NCBI GenBank assembly: GCA_025403435.1
Contig: CM046354.1
Location: 17,796,424-17,860,423, forward strand
Length of the DNA: 64,000 nt
Direction of reading: 5' to 3'
DNA from: Artocarpus heterophyllus
Lineage: Eukaryota; Streptophyta; Magnoliopsida; Rosales; Moraceae
Part shown: in pieces, positions 13,900 through 25,576 of the stretch
How the letters are laid out: each line of letters begins with the position of its first letter
Numbering within the stretch: position 1 is the first letter of the stretch
Made by a program: the position numbers and the translations under genes
The notes under the pieces: generated by a model
The model's database searches: none
What the model saw: only the letters and a program-made list of their open reading frames with translations
Told to the model about the DNA's origin: nothing

Positions 13900-14710
13900 T
13901 AGATCTTAAAACTATTCCTTGATTATATAAAACCCAAACTTAATTTTTCCTATACTTATCTTAGAGATGACATTGTCCTCAACAGTATAAATTTTCGAGC
14001 CCAGATAACAGTTTTATTGAAAAAAACTATTTGCATAACCTTTATTCTAGCTATTAGGCAATGACGGACATTTTGTGTATTAGACAATTTCTCTAAACAC
14101 TGCTAATACTATAATGTACTTGGAATTCTCATATATTCGATTTTCAAGTTAATTTACAATTTAAATTTTCCCTCCGCCTTAAATTGTGGTGTAAAAGCAT
14201 AAACCAAATTATTTTACTTGTAAGGGCTATACAATCTAGAGTTTAATATCTAATATAGAATTTTTGGAATTTATATTATAATTCCACAAATTCTTCAATC
14301 ATAAAACATGACATGAATTTTCCAAGAAAACCCCCAACTTAAGTATTTACATTTCAACATTTAATCTAGATTTTAACATTCAATATTGAACTAAAATTTG
14401 CTTTAATTGTTAAGGATGTATTGATTTATCTCAAGTCAATGATTTTCCTAAACTTTCACACTCTTTCACACTTGTTCATCTTGTTATCTACTATCACAGT
14501 CAATTTTTAAGCATTCTAGCTAAAGGCTCGCTCGCAGTTATTGTTAAACTTGCTCGACATGCTTAGTATAATTGAGCTTGTCATACTGTTGTTATTCCTG
14601 ACAATCTAACAATAACTTGCTCTTATAGATTCTAAAATCTTACTTTCTTATGAACTTAATGGCGTAGTTGTAGAAAATTTTTTAATTAATTATACTTATT
14701 AATTATTGAA
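13900..14710. repeat. Old direct repeat, copy 1 (LTR-like)
   Basis: Diverged but clearly alignable to 16485-17347 and onward into 19488-19690. Shared landmarks are AAACTTAAT, ACACTGCTAATACTATA, ACCAAATTATTTT, CTCAAGTCAA and the end motif TTAATTAATTATACTTATTAA. The pair may be LTRs of an ancient element or a local duplication. The same pair occurs in unit 2 at about 52560-53360 and 55120-56180. Confidence 0.55.
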
Positions 14711-16484
14711 TTTTTCCTAAAGCTACACCCTATCCCCCTTCTCCTCCACTCCGTCTTATCTTTTTATTCGCCCATCATCCTTCTTACTGTCTCCACCTCC
14801 ACCGTCCTTCGTCAAAGCTCTCGACATTGCTGACTATGATGTGAGGTAGATTTGGTATTGGAGATCACCTTTGGTAAGCCACGAAATCATGAGCAGAGCC
14901 ACTAGATCTCTTCGGCATTGCTCCAAATGGCCCTCTCTCTCACTGAAAGTTGCTAACCACATAGATCTAGTGTTGCCATCATCTTCATTGTAAGGTCGCC
15001 TTTGGAGACCTGCCGCTTCGCTGTGCTGGCATCATTTTTTATGCGAAATCACCATGGAGATTAGGCGTGGAAATTTTCTTCATCCCACAACCATTGTCTT
15101 CAATGCAAGCTCAAGGCAAGATCGAATAAAAGACTAGATTTGTTGTTATTGTCTTTGAATTTTTTGAAGAGTAGTGTTTTTTATATAGATTTTTTATTTT
15201 GTTTGTTTATCTTGATTGTTTTGTATCTTTTGTATTTCCTGTTATTGATTGTTGTTCAATCATTGTTCTATGTTTGGCCTCGTAATCTTTGTTTAGTAGA
15301 TTTCTAAGTTTACACTGTTGTTCGTTGGTGGCGAATGCGGTGGCCCATGATGGATGACTCGTGGTGGTGACTTGTGTCAATAGTTATAGTTTTTATTTTT
15401 TATTTTTATTTTTATGGTAATATGGTGAATTATATTTGTTGTGTTTGTTATTTTTTTAAAATTATTTCCTTTACAATTTTTTGAATCATTTTGTAAAAGA
15501 GAGAAAATAACATGGTAGATTATAAAAAATAATCTATAAGATTGCTCTCTAGTGATTGTAGATGGTTGTCTATTTTTTTTTTTAAATAAAAGTAATATAG
15601 TAGGTTATAGAATAAAATCTATCAAATGTATTCTCCAACAACCAAAGCCAACAATTCCGGACGACAAATTATTTTTTTTGAGATAAAAAAATAATCAAGT
15701 AGATTATAAAAAATGGTATATTAGATTACTCTCTAACAACTAGGCCAACAAGTGACTATCGGCAGGGTGACTTGAGATTGTCTTCGATGGCATCTGGTGG
15801 ATTACTTATTATAATCTTATCGTTTACACAATGGGAGTAATTTCTAATATATTTATACATATATTAATATTTGACCAGTCCATGCAGTAGTAAAAGAGTA
15901 ATATAACTATCCAATTATTTAAGGGGTAGAAAAGATTAATTGCCCTTCAAAGAAATATTTGACCGGTTGATAATTCTAAAAATACGAAAAAAATAAAAAA
16001 GGTAAAAATTTTAAAAATATGAAAAAAAAAACACAAAGCACTTTTTTCCTTAGTTTTTTTTTTTTTTTTTTCCTTTCGCTCTTCAAGGAAATTTCAGTCA
16101 TTCTTGAAATATCAATTTTGACTTAGGTAGTGTTGAAATATCTTAAAGAGAAAAATAGAGAAAAATAGAAAAGGGAAAAATTCTAAAAATATGAGAAAAA
16201 AAAAACACAAAGCACTTTTTTCCTTAGTTTTCTTTTCTTTTTCTTTTTTTCCTTTCCCTCTTCAAGGAAATTTCAATCCTTCTTGAAATATCTTTTATAC
16301 AACGGACCATGTACAAACCTAAATCATAATATTTCTATTCTTAGGCTAGGCAAATCTTAAATATTGTAGAGTTTTTGACCCTGGCCCACTAATCTGCAGT
16401 CTTAAAAATAAATTTCAAATTAATCGTAACAATATTTTACAAAATCGCGTAACCAAAATGAATTGCTATGGTACTATATTATTC
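14711..16484. other. Sequence between the old direct repeats, with a duplicated 110-bp block
   Basis: Non-coding. Two copies of a block lie near 15998-16125 and 16170-16300. Each has the order CACAAAGCAC, a long T run, CTCTTCAAGGAAATTTCA and CTTGAAATATC. Unit 2 has both copies (about 54640-54770 and 54820-54925), so this small duplication is older than the unit duplication. No primer binding site or retroviral domain was recognised. Confidence 0.5.
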
Positions 16485-17347
16485 ATTGACTATATCAAAA
16501 CTTAATCTTGACTTTTTCTACACTTGTCTCAGAATTGACGTGGTCTTTAAAAGTATTACTTCTTGAGTCTAGACAGCATTTTTACCAAAAAAAAGCTTCT
16601 CATGTAACTTCAATTTCTTGCCACTAGAAAATTAAGGATATTTGTATATCAGAGTGTTTATTTGAAAACTGCTAATACCATATTGTACTTGAAATTCTTA
16701 TATATTAAATTTTTCAAGTTAATTTATGGTTTGAATTTTTTTTTCTCTATCTTAAATTGCAACGTAAAACCTTCAACCAAATTATTTTGCTTGAAAGAGC
16801 TATAAAAATCTAATTTAATGTTTAATATAGAGATTTAGAATTTATAATATAATTACTTTAATTCTCCAATCAAAAAACATAACATAGAATTTTTAAAGAA
16901 AATCTTTGATTTAAATATATAAATTTCAACATTTAATTTTAAGGTTTCCTTGGTCATCAATCAAACTATCCAAGTTTGTTACGCTTGCATCTCCAATTTC
17001 TTGACATTAACTAACAATAAAATCTCTATATGAGTAAGAGCAACTTAATGTAGTTTAAGTGCATTGAAGTATCTATTTGTAGACTACTAAAGTAGTTCTA
17101 TACTTGAAATTCTTATATCTGGAAGCCCAAGTCCCTTATTAATAAAGCTCCCTTAATCTTAGTTTGAGATAGAAGGTTTATAACGTTGAACTAAATTCTC
17201 TAAGTGTAAACGATAGAGTGCTTAATTATTGGACCAAAATTCTGCTCTACCATTAAGGATATATTGACTTGTCTCAAGTCAACTATTTTCCTAAACTTTC
17301 TTACTCTTTCATAATCATTCATCTTATTATCTACTATCATGGCTCAC
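16485..17347. repeat. Old direct repeat, copy 2, split by the 15-kb retroelement
   Basis: Homologous to 13900-14710. It is interrupted at CTCAC (17343-17347) by the retroelement. The uninterrupted version is preserved in unit 2, where the site reads GGCTCACCATTAAACC at 55971-55986. Confidence 0.6.
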
Positions 17348-19487
17348 TGGTCTCACGTCTATTTACACATTCTAAACTAACCTCAAGTATAAGGTTGTCT
17401 CAAGTAATATTTTCTCGATGAATCCGAGGTCGAACCCACAGGGAAGGATTTATTCAGTTCCAGTACATGTATTATATTAAATTTTTCTTTTTATTTAAGC
17501 TGAAAAATTTGTGGATTAATATTTATTATTCACAGAATGTATTTACAATATTTACACATTTTTTTACAGCATTTTTCATTTTTAAATTTTGATAATTTGG
17601 AACTTTAATAACAAGAAATACAAATAATAATTTAAGCAGAGTAACAACAATAATAACAACAATTTAAGGAAGTAAAACAACAATAATAACAGGGCTGAGG
17701 TTCAAAGGTTCTGTTCTAACAATTATCTTCAATATATTTTAGTTTCTCTTTTTGTTTGTTAGTTGGTTTAAGTATACACTATGCCATCCTATGTCGATAA
17801 TAAATCAAGATTTACCAAGCATTTACTCTGCCATTCCATGTCTATAATGTAGCAAAAACACAACTTAATAAATAAGTAGCATTTCAACATAACTTAACTA
17901 AAATAACAACCAAGATAGTAAGTTAAGCATTTACCGAGCCATTCTCTGTCTACGAGTAATCAAGGTCCTCCCAAGCATTATCCGTGCCAGTCTATGTCGT
18001 CGATAAATCAGAACTGTAATTTTGGCAGAGTTCTAGTTAAGAAAATATTGAAATTTTAAGTTTTCTAAAAAAATATTTTGGCATTACAACAGCTTAGAAA
18101 ACTAAGAAAAACCAAAAATATTTAAGATAATTTTGCCAGAATTTTCCCCTCTCTCCTCAGCTAAAAAGAAATTTAAAAAGGCATAATTAATAAAATACTA
18201 CTAATATTATTGAGCATAATTTTTACAACATAAACTAGGAAATATTTTACAAGAAACTAGACTAAAAACTGGAATGAAAACTAGACTATAACTAATATAA
18301 CAGTATTTCATACTGTGAGAGGGGTGTTCAAACTGAGGCAAATGCCTCGGTATTTATAGGGGATTGGATTTGCTAACAGCCATTTGAAATTAATGCTTTT
18401 TCCTGTTGAAAGTTGACCGATTTGAATTATTTTCTTCCTTCTTTCAAGCTGATCCGCGTTCGTGAGAATGCAAATTTCTCTTTGAGATTCTCTGCTTCAC
18501 TGTACACGGCAGCACTGAAACAGACTGATCGAGATTGTTAATCGTGCGATCCAACGGCTGTCAGATGCTCGCAAATTAGGCCCAGGTGGGACCGAGATTT
18601 AAGGCCGATGGATGAGTCAAAGTATTCAGATCTGATGGTTCAGAGAACGGATGCACGTGGACATGACCGCACACGATCCAAAGCAGCCTGAGACTCCCCT
18701 GCCTCGCCTGCAGCTTTGTCGGCGTGTCTAACGCACGCGCCAATCATATTTCGACACGTGAACTGCGCTTCTGAGATTCCGTTGATGCACCGGATGACGC
18801 ATTGAACCACGTCCCTCTCTTCAACGACTGAGATCAATCTATCAGTTGATCCGGCGGTCCTTGTTATGCCACGTGTCCTCTTCCTTTTGAATTTCAATTT
18901 TTTCAAAGATTTTTGATGCATTTGATGTCCGATTTTTCCGTTTTAGTGTCATTTTGCTCCATTTTTCCTTCAGATTTCAAATCTAAAAATCACAAACACA
19001 CTAATATAAATTATTTTACAAACATAATATTTACAAAAAAAATTAAAAATATTTACTTTTCATTAAAATACACAAAAATAAATAAAAACTCCTAAAATTT
19101 CTAGTCTCTTACGGTTTAGCACAGATATAATTTTTATGACTTGGAAATATTTTTAAAAATTACTAAAAATATAATAAGACATATTTGTAAACTTAAAACA
19201 CACTATCAAACACACTAAAACTCAAAATAAAATAACCGCATTACTTTTACGGTTTTGACTATTTACAAACTAGACACTTGTTTAACACACCAAAATGATT
19301 CTAAAAATTACTAAAAATATTTTAAACATAAAAACACACTAAAAATGCATTTTTAAACACATTTTCACACCAAGGCAAAAAAATACTTATTAACACAAAA
19401 TGCTATTAATTAGAGGATTTAATGAGAAATAAAAGCATACATAAATGATTTAAGCCTTAAAAAATGTACATTTTTACAGTCTCATCA
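17348..19487 (-). repeat. 3' LTR of the 15-kb retroelement
   Basis: 2,140 bp, equal in length to the 5' LTR. TG/CA ends on the minus strand, with CTCAC on both sides (17343-17347 and 19488-19492). It carries a TATA box CTATAAATA at 18351-18359 and three CACGTG sites at 18654, 18755 and 18870. Unusually, its proximal side abuts duplicated host flank rather than the polypurine tract. Confidence 0.87.
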
Positions 19488-19880
19488 CTCACCATTAAAC
19501 CTTCTAGCTAAGAGCCCATGGTTATGCCTAAACTTGCTCAATATGCATAGTACGACTGAGTTTGTCATTCTGTTGTTTTTCTCGACAATCTAATAAAAAC
19601 TTGCACCTATAGGTTCTAAACTCTTCCTTTCTTAAGAACTAAATAGTATAATTATGCAAGAATCTTTAATTAATTATACTTATTAATTACTAGATTTTTG
19701 AAGATACTACAATAAGTTGAAATGATATGACACGTAAAGGTACAAGCTAATGGACTGTGTGGGGCCAATGGAGTGAGGCTTATGGGCTAGCACATGGGTA
19801 AATAATAATACAACATGACAACTGATTATGCCTAATTAAATAGATCTTGACTAATCTCCATAATTCCATTAAGATTTTGA
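19488..19880. repeat. Duplicated host flank inside the retroelement
   Basis: 393 bp starting with the CTCAC target site. They match the genomic sequence to the right of the element (32349-32717) and unit 2 (55973 onward). Here they lie between the 3' LTR and the polypurine tract. This copy retains a 24-bp stretch (around 19730-19753) that the right-hand copy has lost. The arrangement cannot come from simple retrotransposition and implies a later recombination. Confidence 0.8.
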
Positions 19881-19893
19881 TCCCTCTCTCCAC
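19881..19893 (-). promoter_or_regulatory. Polypurine tract of the retroelement
   Basis: On the minus strand this reads GTGGAGAGAGGGA, at the end of the internal region where a 3' LTR would normally begin. The next base belongs to the duplicated flank, so the recombination joint lies within a base or two of the expected internal/LTR boundary. Confidence 0.6.
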
Positions 19894-20894
19894 TAATGTA
19901 GAATAACACCTTGTTAAAGACCTTTAGGACTTCATTCAGCTTGTAATGTAAGGCTTGGGTTAAAGGTATGATGGAAGATATATTTGAGGCTTAGTTCACC
20001 CATAAGACACTTACAAAAATCACGAACCTGTAAAATGTACAATCCAATTCCCAAAGTTTTCAATCCCAAACTCGAAATGAAATTTCTTTTGTCAACCACT
20101 TTTTATTTAACTTTCTTCTTCTTATTTTTTTTGATCTTTTTTTTTTGTTTTTTTAATAAAATAACTGAAGAGTTACGTACATATTTTACAGAGGTAGCAG
20201 ATATTCCTAACTCATCCTAACATCATAAATCCAAATTCGCTTGAAAGAACAAATGTCTTATGAGTGAGAGGTACAAAAAAAGGATTATGAACTTATTAAA
20301 AAAGCTAGGCTAAATATATGGGTAACAAAGAAAATAGAACATTAAGCACAACGAGGTAACTAGGGATATAAAATGTAAACAGGTTAGCTTCAAAGGCTCA
20401 AACGATCCAAATATGACCTAAATTATATCTATAACTTAGTGTTATCTAGGATTTCATCTCAATAGGGATTTAAACAAGTTATAAGATTTTATAAAAATAA
20501 ACCAAATTATACTAACATAAACAGTCTCTAAATTAATATAAAAATCATAGTGCAAGATTAAGTGTTCAAATTTTGGGAAAATTTCATCCTAAACATATGG
20601 CAAACTAAAGAAACTAACATAAGCTTAAATAATATTTAAAATTTACCTTAAGTCATGGAAATGCTATAATCTTGATATCGTCATTGGACAGGAGGCAAAT
20701 CACCAAAATATTTTTAGATTTTTAATTTTTTTTTGAGTTTTTTTTTAGTTGTTTTTTTTAATAATAATAAATGCAATGCAAACACAGTTTTTACAATCAT
20801 GTAGAAACATGTTTCAAGAATGCTAGTCACTCTATTACTTAGCTATTTTTACCAAGGTGAAGATGCATTTCAAGAATAATAAATACTCCTTACC
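19894..20894 (-). other. Retroelement post-coding region, distal part
   Basis: Non-coding. On the minus strand it has features common downstream of pol in Athila/Tat elements, with runs such as AAGCTAACCTGTTTACA and TATCCCTAGTTACCTC. It continues at 23892 beyond the nested solo LTR. No protein is encoded. Confidence 0.5.
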
Positions 20895-21149
20895 TCAGCT
20901 GTAACGCCCGCCAATTTCATGTAACGAACCATGTTAAGTTAGTAATGTTAATAAAGAATGTTATTAATAATAACGTTATATGATATGATATGTGATGTTC
21001 ATGTACTAACTTTTTATGACAAGTTTTGTGACAGGTGACGACCGCATGGGATCGTTGTGCTCTAGTGTTCATGTGAAATTTTAAGCATATGTTTACTTAT
21101 GATGCAATGATGTATGAATGTTTTATGTTATGGCATTTAATGACAGATC

Positions 21150-21262
21150 GTCAGGCCAAACTTTTAAGCTCGGCAGGCTGAACTTCTTGCCCGAGAACGG
21201 CAGGCCGAAGAACCCCACCGGCAGGCCGAAGGGAAAAACTGACAGGCCGAACATGGCTGACG
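21150..21262 (+). repeat. GC-rich motif cluster (CGGCAGGCCGAA), direct orientation
   Basis: Five or six copies of CGGCAGGCCGAA or close variants, spaced about 15-30 bp apart, in the 5' half of the solo LTR. The motif is nearly self-complementary and CpG-rich. A second cluster in the opposite orientation lies at 23311-23485, and related copies occur in the unit-2 solo LTR at 46895-47048. Confidence 0.7.
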
Positions 21263-23310
21263 AGCAGTCAGCTGAAATCTCTCAAAAATTATGGCTGAGT
21301 TAATTACGTTAATTGGGTGATTTAATGTGATTAATTGGTATCATAATGGAATGTTTTATCAGTTAAGGATATAAAAAGGGGTTTGACTTGCATGATTTAT
21401 GTCAATTTATATGGTTTCCAATTTAAATAGGGCAAAACATGGTAAGTATTGAGTGGGAGATTGGACTTTCCTTCTTTCTCTCTCTTTCCTTCCACGCCAA
21501 CAGCCCTTAACAGTCAGAAAAATCTGACTTAATGAAGGGAATTGAATTCCCATCAATTATGTTTAATACGTTAAAAATTTTTAACGTTTTCTTTTTCATT
21601 ATTTTTTCTCCTTCTCACGTTTTCCTCTCAGAAAAATTTCTGAGACGATCTTTCATTTCTCTTTCTCTTCTCTTCTCCACGAGTTCTTCCTCTCTCTCTC
21701 TCTCACGAAAATTTTCTGAGTACATTGAAAGCAAAATCTTATTTCGTTGGTTAATTCAAGGATTTTGAGAAGAAACTTCAAGGTATGAATTTAGCTTTCT
21801 CTGGTATTTTTGAAAAGAAATTCTTCTCCTCGTTTCGTCTACAATATCTTTCTATAGGTATTGTGTTTTGTCTCGAAATTTTAAATGTGATGTTATGCAT
21901 ATATGTTATGTGGTGCTTTCTAATTTCATGTCATATAAATGTTTTATGAAAATATGATATTTCTATCTTCTACCCTCACAGTAATATGTTACTGTATAAT
22001 TTTAAAAGTATGAAAAATGTAATGATTATTCAAGGGGTAAAAATGATGTTTTCATGAAAAATTGTTATAATATGCATATGTATGAGTATGATAGATGAAT
22101 GTGTTTTATTTATATGTTATGAAATGTTATGTATGTTTAAAAGATTTTATGATAATAAAATAATTTCATGCATGATAATATGATGCTTGTATGGAGTTTT
22201 AAATTAAAATATAAATATATTAATTGTTCAAAAATGTTTTATTTAAAAGATAATTATATTCAAAATGTATGGTTTGTTTTATATGCTTAAGGTAATTTTT
22301 ATGATTTAAGAAAAATCATAATAACATGTTTATGTGATGACGATTTTATGGTTATGAATTATGTTTATAATATGAGATGAGTGTATGGATAGTTCATGAT
22401 AAGTATTGATTTTTATTGCATCTTTAAATGATAAATGGCATGAATACTCAAGAAAGCGAGCACATCGAGACCGTGGCGTCGTCACCAAGTGCATTTTTAA
22501 GGTTAAGTAAGCTATCGTTAAGGTAAGTATAATCTCACCTGCAACATGACACCTTTTACAAGGATTGATGATATGTTTTACAAGGATATTCATGATAATT
22601 TTATGATGATTTTTCCTTAAAGGATTTCTTATGAAAGATTTCCATGATTTTAAAGATATGCATGTATGATGATGACATGTTTCAAAGAATGAAAAGTATG
22701 TATATATGTATCACCTAATAAGTGTTGCACACCAAATGTTATGAAATGTTATGTTATGATGTCATGTTTGGTTTGGGATTAGCTACCCTTCTCTTCTCAT
22801 GACGGTGCGTCTATGATGATGTTTATGGTGCAACATTTGGGCCCTTAAGATAAAATGGATTAAGTTTTAAAATGGTTAACGTTACGAAAGATATGTTCTA
22901 TGAAATTGTGCTTATGGCACTTTTATGATACGATGACAATGATGATGATGATGCTGACGTTTATAAAATGTTTTAAATTGTGAGAATATATGTACTTACT
23001 AAGCTTTAGCTTAATCATGTTTTATATGTCATGTTGCAGATAAGGGTAAGAGAATCATGGACTAGGTGGAGGACATGGGAAGGCATGTGAGCAACATGAA
23101 CGATGAATTGTAACCGGAAGCACGCCAAGAAAATGATTTTATGATTTAATCAAGTTTTATATATTTTTGAACATGTTTTTGTGTTAAGTTTTTTAAGAAC
23201 ACTTATATTATGGTTTTATAAGTTATTTTCTTATGAATTATGAACTTCTGCTATATTTTACGTAAAGTTGGTACGTTTAAAATTAAGTTTTTCAAAGGAA
23301 TTTGGTCTCA

Positions 23311-23485
23311 GATGGCCTACCGAACTCTGTGGCCGGCCTGCCAAAGACCAGAAGTTCGGCCTGCCGATCTAATTTTTTGGCTTGCCGAACATGGATGAAT
23401 TTTTAATCCGAGTTGTAAAGCCTCTGCCGGCCTGCCGGCTGAGGGAATTTCGGCCTGCCGATGATGTTCGGCCTGCCGAACTGTG
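23311..23485 (-). repeat. GC-rich motif cluster (TTCGGCCTGCCGAA), inverse orientation
   Basis: About six copies of TTCGGCCTGCCG or variants near the 3' end of the solo LTR. They are inverted relative to the 21150-21262 cluster, so the two clusters could pair as long stems about 2 kb apart. Confidence 0.7.
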
Positions 23486-23628
23486 GGAACAAATGGATTT
23501 CTAATGATGTGATGATCAAAGAGTTTTAATGTGATATTTTTATAAGTCCTGATTTTACAAATCGACAAACCTATATTATTATATAAGTTCATGATTAATT
23601 TAGAGTATAAATGAATAAATTATGATAA

Positions 23629-23732
23629 TGAATAATTTAAACAATGCTTTTCGAAACAACGTTAAGTTTTTTTTTTTTAAATAATTTAAACAATGCTTTT
23701 CGAAACAACGTTAAGTTTTTTTTTAAAAAAAA
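23629..23732. repeat. 52-bp tandem duplication near the solo-LTR 3' end
   Basis: Two adjacent copies of a segment containing AATTTAAACAATGCTTTTCG and AAACAACGTTAAG, each followed by a T run. It probably arose by slippage at the T runs. Confidence 0.75.
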
Positions 23733-23891
23733 AAACGTATGAATGGATCCTGGTAACGTAAGTTTAAGCACTTTTAAAATCCATAGTAATGATTAAGTTT
23801 GATATTATTTATAATTTTAAAGTTTATGCATGTACGAATGTAAGTATGTAACGATATCTGTGACATCTGAATTAAGAGGCGATTCATCAGC

Positions 23892-24283
23892 CATCTTCAA
23901 ACTTGCATGCTACAAATGAAAGATGCAGAGATGTGAATTTTACAAACACAAAGGACTTCATTTTCGGAGAATTATCGAGACATGTTTTAGGACAAAACCT
24001 TCACTCAACCATCTCGACCTATGAACACATGAATCTTAAAGTCTTATAAACATCACACTTTTTTTTCGCTTGGTTTTTAAAACTAGTCCCAGATTCAATC
24101 GCAAAAGAAAAAATATTGACACAACCTTCTCCCCCCAACCTAAATTGAACACTGTTCCCAATGTTTAACAAGATTAAGTAAGAAGATTAACAACATATAC
24201 TCACAAGAGTGGTTATTCAAAGACAAACGCGTAAACAAAGACAAAAACAATAATGCTGTAAGTAAAACTAAAGGAGGTAGAGT
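23892..24283 (-). other. Retroelement post-coding region, proximal part
   Basis: Non-coding sequence downstream of the LOG-like passenger. On the minus strand it includes TTAGGTTGGGGGGAGAAGG (24125-24143). That G-rich phrase follows the coding region in many plant Ty3/gypsy elements of the Athila/Tat group. It supports the view that the passengers occupy the place of pol and lie inside the element. Confidence 0.55.
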
Positions 24284-24930
24284 TTAGAGAGAAAGATCCC
24301 AATCTCGTTTGCGGTTTCCGCAAAACTTTGATGTTACAGTGTCCGTTTCAGGATCAATGACGTGCATTTTTTCGAGCAATTCCTCTACAGTAGTGGCAGA
24401 GATAAAAATCTTTCTTCTTGACTCCTCATGAAACTTTTGTTTCACTGCATGATCTCAAAAACTAAGCAAACTGTCAAAGTAACCATTTATATTTAACAAA
24501 CCAACAGGTTTAGAGTGTAGTCCTAACAATTTCCAACTAGCAATGGCAAAAAGTTCCTCTAGATTTCCTAAACCTCTAGGTAAGGCAATGAAAGCATCAG
24601 AAGCAAACTCCATGTCTCTTATTCACTCAGGCATACCTACAACTATTTTTTCATCACCAATGATAGGACCACATAAACGACTTTGAGCAAGGACACCTAG
24701 AATAATACCTAAAGCTCCATACCTCCAGAACGTCTTCCAGCAGAGACAGTACCCATTAAACCTAGACTACCTCCTCCATAGACAAGTTTTATCTTTTTCT
24801 TAGCCAGGACATAGCCTAAATGAAATGCATTTTCTATGTAATCAATGCCTTTTCCTGATTTAGAACCACAAAACACACAGATATTGTTGAACTTTAAAGA
24901 TGACTGGGACGAGGAATCTATGATAGTTAC
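24284..24930 (-). pseudogene. LOG-like (cytokinin riboside 5'-monophosphate phosphoribohydrolase family) retrocopy
   Basis: On the minus strand this translates into a LOG-family Rossmann-fold protein. It starts near ICVFCGSKSGKG, then [58 protein letters not shown] and KIFISATTVEELLEKM, ending at TAA 24284-24286. LOG enzymes release active cytokinin bases from their riboside monophosphates in the cytosol. Plant LOG genes normally have several introns; here about 640 bp are collinear, so this is an intronless copy. It is broken by a frameshift near 24718-24722, a TGA at 24623-24625 (where the family has Arg, a CGA-to-TGA change) and a TGA at 24455-24457. The active-site motif PGGxGTxxE reads PRGLGNLEE. 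No ATG is found at the N-terminus. It closest resembles the divergent LOG-like subfamily rather than canonical LOG1-8. Confidence 0.82.
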
Positions 24931-25006
24931 TAAGACTAAGACTCTTTTTTTTTTTTACTGACTCTATCTTATAAATTCGCTCTGAGAAAAACTTAAGAAC
25001 TAAAAG

Positions 25007-25181
25007 GATTTTATAGACACCTAAAGAGAACGTTGGGTAAAATTAAATAAAGACAGCTGTGATGACCGACAAGGACAGATAAATGTGACACACCTGTAGA
25101 AATTTTTTTTTTGACAACTTGTACCTGACAACACTATTAACCTTTTGACAAACTAGACTCTACTGTACAACTTTTGACAAA
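25007..25181 (-). promoter_or_regulatory. Candidate promoter of the LOG-like passenger
   Basis: The TATA-containing 12-mer GTCTATAAAATC (25007-25018, minus strand) lies about 85 bp before the first LOG-like residues and is identical to the one at 26359-26370. Upstream are two exact TTTTGACAAA sites (25143-25152 and 25172-25181) and a third TTTTTGACAA near 25109; TTGAC is the W-box core. The promoter role is inferred. Confidence 0.45.
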
Positions 25182-25576
25182 TGAGACTAAATTTTAAAAT
25201 TTGAAGCAAAGCTTATCTTACACGACACACAAGACACCTACCAAATAAAATTATGCATCTGACAAAAGAAGAAAAGTCAAGATATCATTATTATAAGATA
25301 AACGGTACAATCACAATTATTAAACAACAACTGTATAGATCACACAAAAATAAAAATCTTTTTGTTGATGAAATTTTATTTGAGAATGAGTTGAAGAAAA
25401 CTTTTGTTCATCAAAACGCGTTTTCAGAAATTCCGTTACTTAGCCGTTTTGATGATTTTTTCATTAAAACCATGATCATATCTCGAATAAATTTTCAATT
25501 TTTTTTGGGACAAACACATAAAGAAACAAAGAAAAATACTTTACAAAACTTGTTATGAAGTAGAAGGATCTTGAGT
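25182..25576. other. Non-coding stretch between the two passenger modules
   Basis: AT-rich. A plus-strand frame of about 100 codons (25253-25558) has no recognisable domain and runs against the direction of the whole element, so I treat it as chance. Confidence 0.45.

Larger units (their letters stand above)
20900..23886 (+). mobile_element. Nested 3.0-kb solo LTR, chromovirus (Tekay/Del)-like
   Basis: Begins TGTAACGCCCGCC and ends AGAGGCGATTCA, flanked by TCAGC direct repeats at 20895-20899 and 23887-23891. No primer binding site or coding domain is present, so it is a solo LTR. Near 22996-23045 it has CTTACTAAGCTTTAGCTTA followed by a T-rich stretch and GCAG, a pattern typical of the R/U5 part of Tekay-like LTRs. 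It carries GC-rich palindromic clusters in opposite orientations. Sitting inside the 15-kb element, it is the younger insertion. Confidence 0.85.

Noticed and set aside
23317..23592. Minus-strand 91-codon frame near the solo-LTR end
   Set aside because: Opened by the GC-rich palindromic repeats; no domain and no conservation in the related LTR.
20900..23886. Reading the 20.9-23.9 kb block as part of the passenger cargo
   Set aside because: TG/CA ends, 5-bp TCAGC duplications and LTR-type motifs show a separate later insertion.
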